DNA of 31,074 nt, taken from the NCBI GenBank assembly GCA_900617975.1, contig UZAE01012829.1:1-31074 (forward strand). The letters are read 5' to 3'. The stretch's first letter is position 1, and each line of letters begins with the position of its first letter. Of this stretch, positions 1 through 11,551 are shown one piece after another. The DNA comes from Rodentolepis nana (taxonomy: Eukaryota; Platyhelminthes; Cestoda; Cyclophyllidea; Hymenolepididae). A program made the position numbers and the translations under genes. The notes beneath the pieces were generated by a model. That model was not told the origin of the DNA and did not search any database. It was given only the letters and a program-made list of their open reading frames with translations.

Positions 1-119
1 ATCATCATAGAGAGAACACAATTTCTAACAACATCAAACTAATGAGAAGAAAGAGAAGAGTATGGTAAACAGCGTAGCTAACATCAAAACATTAGACTTT
101 GAATAAAATTTCTCTGTGT

Positions 120-2883
120 TCATAAGTATTTAGCAAGAAAATTTTCCAAGCCCATAGATAGACAGCGATAGACTCGGAGCTCTTCCTATGAGAAAATTGC
201 ATTCCATCAAGTGGAAGAAAATGAAAGGTAAATTTGGATTTGAGAAACCTCATTTCCGGTTGAAGAGCACGTAGAAATGCAAAATAACGTATTAACAATA
301 CTAAAGTTCTCAGGGTGCGCGATAGACAACCCCATGTGGAGCATTCTGGGCAACATATACTCTAACAGCAAAAATTAGTCCATAAACCGGTAGTTGACTT
401 CTTGCTTCAAACCATCATGATCCCACTCTATGTCATATTCGACTACTTCCACAGTACTCACTTCACCTTTTCTCTACCTTAGTGTCTGTCTGTCTCTTTT
501 ACATCTTTGAAACTCTCCTCTGTTCCTCCCCCCTTCGGCCTTTTTCACTTTGATGTTCCTTCCCCTCTGTGAAGCCTGAAGTCAACTAAAGGGCGAATGA
601 TAACTATCAAAACGTCTGTCGTTTGATATAAATAAATATTAAAGTTCCTAAAACGAATACGTTAAAAAGAAGCCAAGTAAACTGGCATTAACTATGCATA
701 AACCTAAAACACTATCCGTTTCAACTAAAAAATAGCAACTACTCGAAGGGGAGCACGTTAACATACTAAGTGAATACTGAATGAAACGTAACTGCTAAAA
801 GTGTATAATACGTGGTACCAAAAATGTCATTTGCTATTTAAAGCATGAAGCTTCTAACACAACATAACCAAACATTCGTCAGTTAACAACAATGGCTGTG
901 AGATTAAACCCCTTTATGATAAAAGCACAAAACATAAAGCAAATCGCAGGATAAATTGCAACAGGAAAACAAAATACTTGTGCCACTCACTTTCAAGAAG
1001 ATTCGCTTTTCACTCGGCTCTCCAACCCACGCCCATAAACAGGGTGAGGGTTTCTCCTTTTCTACGACTGGCACAGTCGTTATCATTGATACTGCAGCAG
1101 GATTCCGCTTGCCACTCAATGGCTTTTTAACAGGAGTAGAAGTTGAGGGAGAAGATTTTATTGGAGAAACTGCTCGATCAATTCGTTGCGAAATTTGATT
1201 AACGGTAGGAGGGCTTCCTACTTCAGTTAAAAGAGACGTTTGAGGTAAGGGTGCCAATTGAGATGGTAACTGATGAGGTGGCTGAGGAACAGCAGCAAAC
1301 ATTGGACGTGGAACGAAGCAGCCACCACCAAAGGGAAATCCATTGTAGAGTTGGGGAGAAAAAGACATGGGCAACATGTAGCTGTTATTGGACATGAAGT
1401 TTTGTGCTGACGGCTGCACGTAAGCAAAAGGAGCAGCAGAGAAGAACTGAAACTGTGGAGCGGGTGAGGGTATTGACATGTAAAAGGTCTGCTGCTGTTG
1501 ATGCTGTCCATTGGTACTACTGAAAGGACTTAAGTAAAACTGATTCGTCGTGAAGCATGGATGGTGCTGCATATCTGCAGCAGATGTGATTAGATTAGGG
1601 GGGTGAGGGCAAAAAGAGGAAGAATCTGGGAGCATGACCATGGAATGATTCTGAGAAGATGAGGAGAATGGTAAGATGGAATTAGGAACTATTCGTTGTT
1701 GTTGAAGCTGTTGTGACACAGGATTTGAACAAGATGTACATGGAACACAAGGGCTCTGGCCAGGAACATGTATGATTTGACGAGAGATATTCTCAACTCC
1801 TATACACTTAGAACCATAAGAGATCACTTTTTGTGACTGGAATCGTTCTAATGTTGACACAGCAGAAGCTGGAACGACTTTAGTATCTGCCGATACAGTT
1901 GCTAAGGTGGTAATTGCATTAGAGGAACAGGGAGTGGGTTTCTGAAACTGAGTCGTACTACTGGCGATAATAGTAGTCGTGACAGGAAATGGAGGAAGAG
2001 GTGAAGAAGGCTTTGTCGGATTTGTTTGTACATTTTCATTTGCCGAGGAGTTAGCATCTACGAATTTAGGGGTTAGAGACTTTAAGGAAGATTTAGGAGG
2101 CCTCCCCCTACGCGGTTTCTTGTTATCCGATTCAGAAGATTTGATACAGGCACTGATGATAGCAGTCGCATTTAAACCAGCAAGACGTTTTTGTGGAGGA
2201 GACAGTACGGGAAGAGGAGGTGGTTCAGAAACTCGCGTCCTTCTAGCCTTTGTAGTACGTTTACTAGGAGACAGTTTCACAGGGCTCAATTTAACGCCGG
2301 ATTCTGAAGACACCCCATCTTTAGTAATGGTAGTAGGAAGTGCAGGCAATGACCTTCGCTTATTTTTACTTTCCTTAACGGACTCAAAAAGCATATTAAC
2401 CTTTGCCTCTGCGTTAAGACTTGCCTCTCGACGAGAATTCAAAGGTGCAGTTGATTTAACAGGAGACTGACGCTTTTGGGCTAACCGTCGCTTCTTCTTC
2501 CACTTTACATTTACCTTCTTGGTACTAGAAGAGGGTCCTGTGCTTTCTTTGCATGCAATTGTAGTGGAATCCGAAATAGTCGACTCGAAGCCACAACAGT
2601 GATTAGCATCCTTAGGCGGTTTTTCTTCTTTATTTTCGAAGGTGACACTAGGACCATATCGGACATGCAAATCGTAGTAAAGCCGTCCACTTTCACTATA
2701 TGTGGGGACGTTCGTGGATTTCCTTCTGCCAATGGAATGAGAATCCTTGTAAGAAATTTGAGGTACATTCTTCTTTGTCATGTGTTTCTTTCGGACAGGC
2801 TTTCTTCGAGATTTAGTAGGAGGCTTTCTTTTCTGTTTAACAGATCTCAAAGGTGCTTTTCTGGTTGCTTTTCCTCTTGCCAT
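120..2883 (-). CDS. AT-hook, Pro/Ser/Gln-rich basic nuclear-type protein (652 aa, two coding exons)
   Basis: The model joins exon 2883-991 (631 codons) to exon 185-120 (21 codons plus TGA). The donor after codon 631 is AAA|GTGAGT and the acceptor is TTTTCTCATAG|GAA. Both sides are phase 0, which gives a continuous C-terminus GEPSEKRIFLK|EELRVYRCL. The start is the ATG at 2883; an in-frame TAA lies a short way upstream. Residues 1-38 are extremely Lys/Arg-rich, like a nuclear localisation or nucleic-acid-binding tail. A further basic cluster lies near 123-138, and residues 255-264 (KKPRRGRPPK) match the AT-hook core that binds the minor groove of AT-rich DNA. Residues 280-610 are low-complexity Ser/Pro/Gln/Phe with several SP sites, probably disordered. 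The last 40 residues, rich in W/E/L, look folded and may be the conserved part. I do not recognise the family. A chromatin or transcription role is inferred from the AT-hook and composition only. The reading frame and second exon are well supported; the function is not. Confidence 0.75.
186..990 (-). other. Intron of the AT-hook protein gene
   Basis: This 805-nt intron has GT-AG boundaries (GTGAGT at the 990 side, CTCATAG at the 186 side). It holds one copy of a dispersed repeat at about 311-623, in the same orientation as the gene. The rest shows no further coding potential. Confidence 0.65.
311..623 (-). repeat. Dispersed repeat family A, copy 1
   Basis: Read on the minus strand, this stretch aligns along its length with 16748-17100 and, over its first 80 bases, with 30995-31074. 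Shared blocks include GTTTTGATAGTTATCATT, GGAACATCAAAGTGA, GATGTAAAAGAGACA, GAGTACTGTGGAAG, GTTTGAAG..AGAAGTCAAC and a terminal GCACCC. The copies differ by scattered substitutions and small indels, as expected for an old interspersed element. No open reading frame, clear terminal repeat or target duplication is visible. It could be a non-autonomous retroelement or MITE; the class is undetermined. Confidence 0.75.
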
Positions 2884-5185
2884 TGTTAGTAAATAGCAAT
2901 CGCGATAAAATACTAAAATCCTTTACCTTGTGATTGGTACATTTTAATGGTTTGCAATAATATACTCATAAGTCAAACAAATTCCGCTAAAATTAGTGAA
3001 TATGCATGTTTTTAATTACATGACAGACAAAAATTATGTCATTAAATATTTTTTGAAATACCGTAGTATTATAAATATTTACTTTTCTAAAGATATTTAT
3101 GAACAAGCCTTCTGGTTAAAATTATTTTTCGAACGTGATGGTCTCCTCAGAGCGAAGACGAGCTCTTTATAGTCTAAAAATTTAGGAAAAGGCTGTAATT
3201 GCAAATAAAGTGAAAGAGAAAATATGTGATTTCTATTTTCACAAACATCATGTTTTATTTTAAAGAGCAACATTTATTTCACATTGAACGAGAGAAGGAT
3301 TGTAGGAAATAAATGTTTTATTACCAATCAAAAATTTCAACGTAAACACGAAATTTAATCGTCCATAAATTGTATAAAAATAAATTTAATTATTTTTTCC
3401 ACTTCTACTTTTGATTATTTCATAAAAATTTAACCATCTGCCATTATATATCTTTTCAAACATAAATTCTTGATTAAGTAATTGGATTTATTTTTTAATG
3501 TTTTGTTTATTATATCATAAATTTCATCATAATATTTGTTCTAGTTAACTATTTTTGCGAAATACCATTACTGAAATTATTGCATTGTATGACAAACTAA
3601 GTTAATAATAACGCGAATGCTAACCTTTCGACAAATTTACTTTTCAAATGAAACACGATTAGAGTGGCATCCCTATTCTTTTTAGGATGCTTTAATTATA
3701 TCAAAGTAAGTAATTTGCTATTGCTTCATCATGCACAATAATTTATATGCCTACGTTATTAATAAGATTAAATGTAGACCTTTAGGTGTTTTTCCTTCAG
3801 TGAACGCAGTATTCCTTATTCCCACTTAGCCTAAGTGGACATTATTTAACCGATTTTTCAATAGATCAAATTATAAATTATTTAGTTCCTTATATAAAGG
3901 ACTGCCATGAATTGAGAATCGATTTGAAATTACAATCCTAACGCATTTTCTATCTAGGACAGCACTTTCAGTACCTTGTTTTGTGTTATTCAATAATTCA
4001 GTACACTCTTTTATGCAGGTATGAAAATTTGGTTCAGGATTAATTTTAATATAACGCTCAATTTTGATATTCAAAGTGGTAATTAAATTATATAATCAAT
4101 CATTCACAATATAATAAAAAGTTAAACATATATAGATTTTATTACACAAATTTCAGACACTTAATTACAGTTTTAATCTTAGTGCAGTATCTCTCTTAAT
4201 TAGTTTCCCCTGAATTTAAAACTTTTCGAAATTACGTCACTTGGCATGGATTTGCCTTGAGAGAAAAGCATTTGTCATGTACATTAAGTTAGGTAGAGAA
4301 AAAATCTAATGAATAGGTACACAAAAATTACTTAACAGTATATTGAACTGCGTCAGAAGAATACTTCGTTTGACACCATTATCTTGACTGAATAAATAAG
4401 TCTCTTAAATCTGATTATATTTTTCCCATTTATCTGCTGTTACTTCAGGAATTATAAAAATGATCAAAAGGAGTGTAATATCTTTTAAAATGCATATATT
4501 ACCAATTTAGTTGGTTAAGATTACTTGCTCTTAAACGTGGGATACGATGATGGTGATGAAAACAAGACCTCTAAGGTTATATATGGATTCTTGAAAGATG
4601 ACTGGTTGCACATGCACACGAGCAACACTTTGCAATTTTTTCGCTAAATATTCAGTTCCGTTTTTTTGGCTGTTAAGCATTGTGTTTAGTAAAGGTTGAA
4701 GTTTGGTGACTAATTGCAACTTAGTGTAGACAGAAGTACGCATTATGCTTAATATTTTGTCAAATATTCTGTTCTGGAATAGATAAAAAAAGCACGATTA
4801 TTAAAATTGGCTTTAATATATTTTAAATTATATAATCACTAAGAGAATTGAAAAAAAGAAACGTCCAAGACACGCATTTCTCATAACCATCAAAAAGGAT
4901 TTTGCATAAACTAAATGGCTCAGGATCTAAATAAAAATACTTGTAATTTCGATTAATGAAAAAATAAACAAAAATATGACAAAACAAAAAGACGCAATTA
5001 AAGGCTAAAGACTCACATTAATTTATAATTTGAGTTTAATATTTCGTTAATCAGTTTATTTTCACCACCATAAATGTATTATTACTGTTAGATTATATAC
5101 AGCCTTAAACTTGTTTAAGTTGCTTAAATTTACTGCACAGATGTGAAATCACCCAAATTTGTTGGACTGTCGTTTTATCATTTGA
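2884..5185. other. Divergent intergenic region between the two genes
   Basis: About 2.3 kb separates two start codons pointing away from each other, so it should contain both promoters and 5' untranslated regions. It is AT-rich. A TATA-like ATTATATACA lies near 5094. An acceptor-like TTTACTGCACAG lies near 5140, about 45 nt upstream of the plus-strand ATG; it could receive an upstream non-coding exon or a spliced leader. Apart from a weak small minus-strand gene candidate near 4507-4743 and a short open segment at 3871-4074, I see nothing else. Confidence 0.5.
4507..4743 (-). CDS. Possible small protein gene (about 65 aa, one tiny intron)
   Basis: An ATG at 4743 opens 70 codons on the minus strand, ending SHV. 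If a 39-nt intron (4568-4530, GTCTTG...TTTAAG) is removed, the frame instead ends YNLREQVILTN after 65 residues. The composition is mixed and protein-like: MRTSVYTKLQLVTKLQ, then NGTEYLAKKLQSVARVHVQP. An AATAAA hexamer on the same strand at about 4143-4138 could serve polyadenylation. I do not recognise a family. The donor is weak, and chance remains a serious alternative. If real, it would sit between the two divergent genes. Confidence 0.25.
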
Positions 5186-5261
5186 ATGGATGAATTACCC
5201 ATTAAACCCTGCGCAAAATATATTACCCATTACCTGAAAAGGAATTTTGTGTTTTCTCCAG
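5186..5261 (+). CDS. DBL/DBS-like gene, coding exon 1
   Basis: This exon encodes residues 1-25 plus one base of a Gly codon, starting MDELPIKPCAKYITHYLKR. Its donor, CCAG|GTCTGT, departs from the usual GTRAGT. The join is chosen because KRNFVFSPG|SQD reproduces the family's start of the SEC14 region. Confidence 0.75.
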
Positions 5262-8200
5262 GTCTGTTATATTTTTAACTTTACACTATCTTAGGATCCC
5301 AGGATATTCATAAAAACCCCGTGATATTTTTCTCCGACAATTATGATGATGGGATAACACCTACTGTTCTGGATTCTATCCTTGACTACTTCTTTCACCT
5401 GTATGGTCATATTCTCTTTTTATTATATTTAGAAACCCTTGTCGCCATTTAATTGTGATTGATCGTCGTGGTAGTGGTTGGATTCCCACCAAGAAGCTAC
5501 TAATCCACCTAAATGTAGGATTTGATCTATCATTTTATAGCAAATATTTCAGCTCAATTATTTAGATCACATTGAATACGTTGTGTTACTCCGACCACAA
5601 GGATTTTTTCAACGCCTTGGTTCAGATAGGACTGTCGCATCGATTTATAATGATATTTCCTTCGATCTCCAGCTTATTGATAGCCCCTCGGATCTATTTA
5701 ATATTATCCCTGCTTGCGAAATTCTTTCCCAAATCGGTGGCGAACTCTTTTTTGACGTCTCATTATGGGTTGATTTCCAAATTGTAAGCATTTACTTATC
5801 TCATTGTTTTAAAGCTTTCCTTGAGTGATTGAATCCTTTTTTCTAACATTTCTTTGTGAACTTGATAACTTATTGCGTGGGCATAAAGTGGACTTGGGTT
5901 TTACTAAGGTCTAGGTCATCTTTTGAGTGAAAGTACATTTGGCTTTATTTTTAAGCCTTACTACTTTGGGTTTTTAAAATTTATGTTCATTTAAATTGGT
6001 TCCCAACTACCTATCTTAAGACTCATTCTTGTCGTTTTAATGGCTTTCGATGTGCACTATATGCTTATGGTCTAAACGTCAATGCTTGGTGTACCTGTTT
6101 TTCGCTATTAACTGTTCAATATTACTGTAGCATCTATTTATTATATTCACTATTATTTGTTATGTATTTTTTCTTGATTTCGTATTTTGGTCATTTATTA
6201 TTCCCACCTCTTTTCTTACTACATGGATCGTCATAGCAACACCAATATTTACTTGTTCTCCAATGTTTTTTTGTATATATTTAGTCATTGTTTGAATTTT
6301 GATTTCACTTTTGCTTTATCTATATTATTTTTCTTGCTAATACGTCCGTATATCGTAGCTCTTTGGAGTTCCCTAAAAATATTTCAGTACAATTGGCATC
6401 TTTAATTTCCTATATTGTGATCATATATAGAGATCGGTAAACATAAATTGTTTACTGTATAATTTCCTGGAGCTGAGACCTCTTAATCTTTCTCTTTTTC
6501 TTTGTTTACAAAGGCATTTTTCTGCCTTGAAATCGGTCTAGTCGATAAATTGCTGATTTCTTGTTATATTTTTCAGCATTGTTAAGTTTATTTAATTGTT
6601 TCTCTTCTATTATTATTGTTGATATATTACGAATTTTTATCCTTCATCGAGTTATTAAATTGGATTACTTGGTTCCATATAATTTTCTTGCTTTATTCTC
6701 GGCTGATGTATATTACGCTAATGTTTCAACCTACAAATTCTTAGCTCTTCTTTTTCCTCTAGCCACTTGTAAGTCTTTCAAATAGCTAGTCTTCTGAAAA
6801 TTCAGCTTTATTATTATCCTCAGTACTCATTGATCTTCGAGTGACTCCTATACCTCTGTGTGAGTAAGTATATTGTTAAGGCTGTACATCAGTATCGTTA
6901 CATCATCTGCCTTACATAATCATTTTATTCGGCTCAATTTTCATTTTTTTAAATCTTTCTCATTCAATCTGTTCTTGCATCAGCTGATTGGAATTGGCGT
7001 AAACGCATTTTTTGTTAAAAATATTTATTGGCAGTCGTTCGGTTCCTTCCTTTTCCGTAAATGGATGGGATCACGAATTTTGTAAAAATATTTTTAAATG
7101 AGTTTACTATCTTATCTGCTTATTGTTGCTATGATATTGCAGTTTTTATTGTTTCAAGCTCTTTTAAAATGAGTTCGATTTAGTGTACTAAGTCAATTCA
7201 TTTTGTATTACTGTTGTTTAGTTTCAGTAGCTCTGCTTTACCTGTCACTTTCCTCTCATTCGTTGATACAAAGGTCTTTCAGTTAATAGTATATTTAATG
7301 GCATTTCAATTCTTTATATTTGTTTTTTTGTTTCGGAAATTCTTTCTATAGGAATTTTAGAGGACATTTGCTATATAGTCTTCTTCTTCGTTTTGGTCAT
7401 TTTTCTAGAGTAACACTGTATTTACTTCGTAATAAGGCAGTCTATGACTCCTACGCGCTAATTTCAACGGAATATCCATTTAAGCAATAATTTTGAACCT
7501 ACATTTTCATCGGGGGGTGATCAGAGGCGGCTTAATTATGCCAATTTTATAAACTGTTTATCAGGATCATTCCAATTTTTTCAAACTGCATTCTTTTCGC
7601 CTCGTTTCGTTTATACTTTGACACACTTTCAAGGTACGTCTTACCCTTAGTGTGCCTACTTAAGAGCGATGTCATGGGATTATTTTTGGTCTGAAAAAAG
7701 TACGATTTTCGGGTAGCCTTAACTTACCACCATAGATTGAAGTCACTTCGTGCTAAGTTTTCTATTGGCAGTGTCCTACTAGTATATTTACTCACAGGTT
7801 ATCGTTCTTTACTGTGCAGTGTTAACCATTTAACACCCGAATTATCTTTTTGTAAAATGAACCCAACTGCACTCACATGTGTCTCATAGCAGCAGACTGA
7901 TGTCACCGATGTGTGATGACTTTTGGTGGGGTATCAGGCGGAGGCTATATAGACACGTATTGAACATGCTTCAAACGGCAATAGCGCGTCTTCTGTTACG
8001 AGTCTAGTACCAATGGAGCTTATTTTGAAAGAGGACCGTACTCTTCTGCATGGCGTTAAAAGGTTAACTAAAATGAAACCATTGTATTATAGGGAAAATT
8101 GCATGAAATTCACTCTCCTGAAGTCGGGCGTTGTGTGTGCGCTCTGTTGAGTGCCTTCGATTGTAAGGAAGAGTAGTCTTAGTTATCAAAGATGTGGGTT

Positions 8201-11200
8201 GAAATGAAGAGTGAAATGAAGCAGCTTTGGAAAAATAACTAGTCCCNGAAATTAATTAACTGCAGCATGAAATGTCCACTATCCACTCTTAAAGTATGAC
8301 CTTGTGAGTTGCAGCGTGTTATGGGGTCGTCTGGGGCTTGATGGTGGAGAACGGTGGGTGAAGATCCCATGGAGTTCCAATTTTTGAAGACTAATAGATT
8401 GCATTCGGATGTTCTATACTTCAAAGCACTAAGGTTAACCAGTTCCAATTTAAATGATATGAGAAGAAAACTCCATAGGTTAAATAACATTAAATAACAA
8501 TTTTACGGCCAAAGAAAATCCATGCGGTTAATGCAATGTAAATCCACCTAACCTTAAGCGCTTAAATTCCAAAAGCTCATCAGGAGAAGCGTTAGTAATA
8601 CCTGATCAGAAATTCTGCAGCTTCTCTATTGAGAAACTTTAGTTGTACAATCCCTCGTATGGTTTGTACGGTTGCCATATTTACTAAAGGGGGTACAAAT
8701 AGGTCCTCTTGATAGAACTGATAGCCTAAGTCATCTGCTTGCCCATGTGAATTAACGTCTCGGTGAGGCTATAGTCGTATTGAACATGTTTCAAACGGCA
8801 ATTTCGTGCCTTCCGTTACGAGTCTAGTACCACAATGGAGCTTATATTGAAAGAGGACCGCATTGTCCTGCAGGACGTTGACGGGCCAAATGTGTTAATG
8901 TTAAGACTAGTTCTACTGTTTAGCCTTAGACGCTCATTAATGGAGCATGATTGATTCGCAATGACCTTCATATCGGGGTTTTCAGTACTCATATCTTCAC
9001 TTTTTTTGCTATTCCAGTACTATATACTTATGTGAATCAGTATTGATGTGGGAATTTGCTTATTTTCATTTCAGTTTGTTATTCACAGTACCAGTGAAGG
9101 TACGTTTGCACCGATGTTTAAATTCAGTCTTTGAAATTTATATTCTTGTTTCGTGCCGCATTTTACATTCGTAAATGTTTATTTTGGCTATTGTAATTGG
9201 CGGTTTGCGTTCAAGAATGATTTTGTGTCTTTTAGGAGAAAATCTCCCCTCTTATTAGTAAATTGATCAACAAATCCGCGAGCATAATTTCACCCAGTTA
9301 ACAGGATCAAATTCTGCTATTTGATCAGTGGAATAAAAAGCACTGAAGTTAAAAGGTATCACCTCTGAGTCCGAAAGCTAAGTGGTATTTGACACTTTGA
9401 TGACTTGATTTATTTTTCTATTTCCCCTTCTAAAACCTCCTTTGTATTGAGTAGTAAGAGGCATCAAGTGGTGCTTTCCATAAAGAGTGTTATTAAAGCT
9501 TATGAACTCCCAACTGCTAACTTCACTACAATGTTAAATTTGGTTTCCTTTTTTTAAATTTATCTTTTCAGTTCATTACCATGATCAGTCCTGGATTTCA
9601 ATCATTGGAGAGAAATTGTTATTTTCTGCTATTGTAAGATTTATTGATTTCCTATTTTCTTGGTTTGTGCTTTAATTGTTCCTCTATCTAGGCTGCATAT
9701 ACGCTTACCATTCATTTTAAGGAACCACCGGCCTTTTTTAAAAAATTCTTTTCACTTCACAATTTATCACATGTAGTCACATGTTATTTTGAATAAAGCA
9801 ACTCCAATTTTGTTTATAATGTCTGTTCTGGCTCATCGAATACATTCGTGACCGAATTTTCATTCTAAAGGTAATCTTTCTGTTATAAGAGTTTTATTTT
9901 TCCCTCATTGTTGCCAATCGATTGCATATATCCAGCTGATTTGGTATTTGCTAGCTTGTAAATTTAAATGTTTGCAGTAAGGAACTATCATGAATCGCGA
10001 TTTCTTTTATCCAAATCTGTTCCACTTGTAACTCATAAGCTGTTGGTTTACCCCCCCCTCCCCCCCCNCCCCCCCCCCCCCCCCCCCCCCCCCCCCAAGT
10101 TCTCTAGCGAGCCATCTGCTCAATTTGTGCTCCCCCGATAAAAGGTGGCAAAAGTGCGCTTGCTCACAGTTGTAATAACTACCGCAGATTAACTATTATC
10201 AATAATACGCTCACCAATAGTTTATTTTAACGGGATTTGAGTATATCAGTGCGAAATCATTTTACCACCAATGCACTTGTACACTTCATCACTTACTGTG
10301 ATCATCTGTAAACCAGATAGATATTGGTGATGGCAGTATAGGTTGATTACTCTCTCTCTCTCTCTCGTCCTTCATTCGGCAGTTTTAGTCAATACTCCTA
10401 AGAACGTGGCCATCTGCTTCACCTCATTGGCGCCATTACGTGTTAAACCCCACCAATTTATGTGTGTGTGCGTGTGTGTAGCAACCGCTAACGACGTTCC
10501 GTGCGACTTTTTTATGGCTTTTTTTAATGGCTGCCCCTTAACCTCACTCATATACTCTCTCTCTCAACTCGCCAATAGTTGATACTATGAGGGGCAGTCT
10601 TATTACTGTTATTTTTTGGCCAGTAAACCGACAGGTAATGGAACCGGAAATTGTTCTCATTCTTGAATTTCTCTCTCTCCGCCATTCTTTTGTCTTATCG
10701 CTTTTTAGTCTATTGGCCATTGGTTTACAAGTAAAATGAACCTGTGACTAACAGACCTTTCCCTTCATCGTATTGTTTCTTTTTCGCTTGAAATTGCATT
10801 ATTTTCTGGCACTTTGAGGAAGCATGTTCTTTCCTTTCGTTTTATTTACAATCTAAAGTTTGGCATTATCGAATATCACTCGCCTTAAGCTTATTATTCT
10901 TTCATCAACTCCTGCCAATTCTTGAGAAATTTAACTCCATCTTCCTGGCAAGTCAATTGCGTTCTTTTCCCTTATTAGATGACAAAGTGACTACAACTTC
11001 GGTATTTTTCGATTCTTTTTAGTTGTCTATCAAGTTTACTTGTAAAATCTCAAGTTAGGACGCACTTTATTACGCGTTCTGAGCTTGAAGTAGCGTTTTC
11101 TCAGTCAATAAAGTCTGATCAATTGGTATATCTCATGCGCTGCTAAGACGAGCCTTCAATTGTTCCATGCCCATTCCATTAGTTCACAGGTGGGCTTATT

Positions 11201-11515
11201 TCCTAAAAAAATCTTTCTACTCCTTAAAGGAGGGGTGGGAGAAATGGTGGATCGATCATTGGATGGCCCAGATTTGCGTCCACTTGAAGAGGTTTTAATT
11301 TTGGTTTCTAATGATTGCCACGCCTTAACGGCGCATTATTATTAAACAATCTACTCCTTTCGCATTTTTGTTAAACTGTTGATTTTGGGCACAAATTGCT
11401 TAGAATTTCTTCCAAGTTTTATTAATTAAGGGTGTATTACTGCACAGTATATCTATTTTTATTAATTAAACTGATTCCAGTTCAAGACTGGGTCACCAAT
11501 CATGAATATTTTTAA

Positions 11516-11551
<36 letters not shown>

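Noticed and set aside
1979..2470. Plus-strand 163-codon open frame
   Set aside because: Antisense shadow of the AT-hook protein exon, whose minus-strand frame is far longer and has splice support.
6577..6768. Exon-like open segment with good acceptor (TATTTTTCAG) and donor (GTAAGT)
   Set aside because: It does not fit the phase after exon 4, and exon 4 joins exon 5 directly with family-consistent sequence. The translation is Leu/Phe/Ile-rich as expected from T-rich intron.
9572..9633. 62-nt segment with strong pyrimidine tract and GTAAGA donor
   Set aside because: Open in two frames, very short, and not needed by the gene model.
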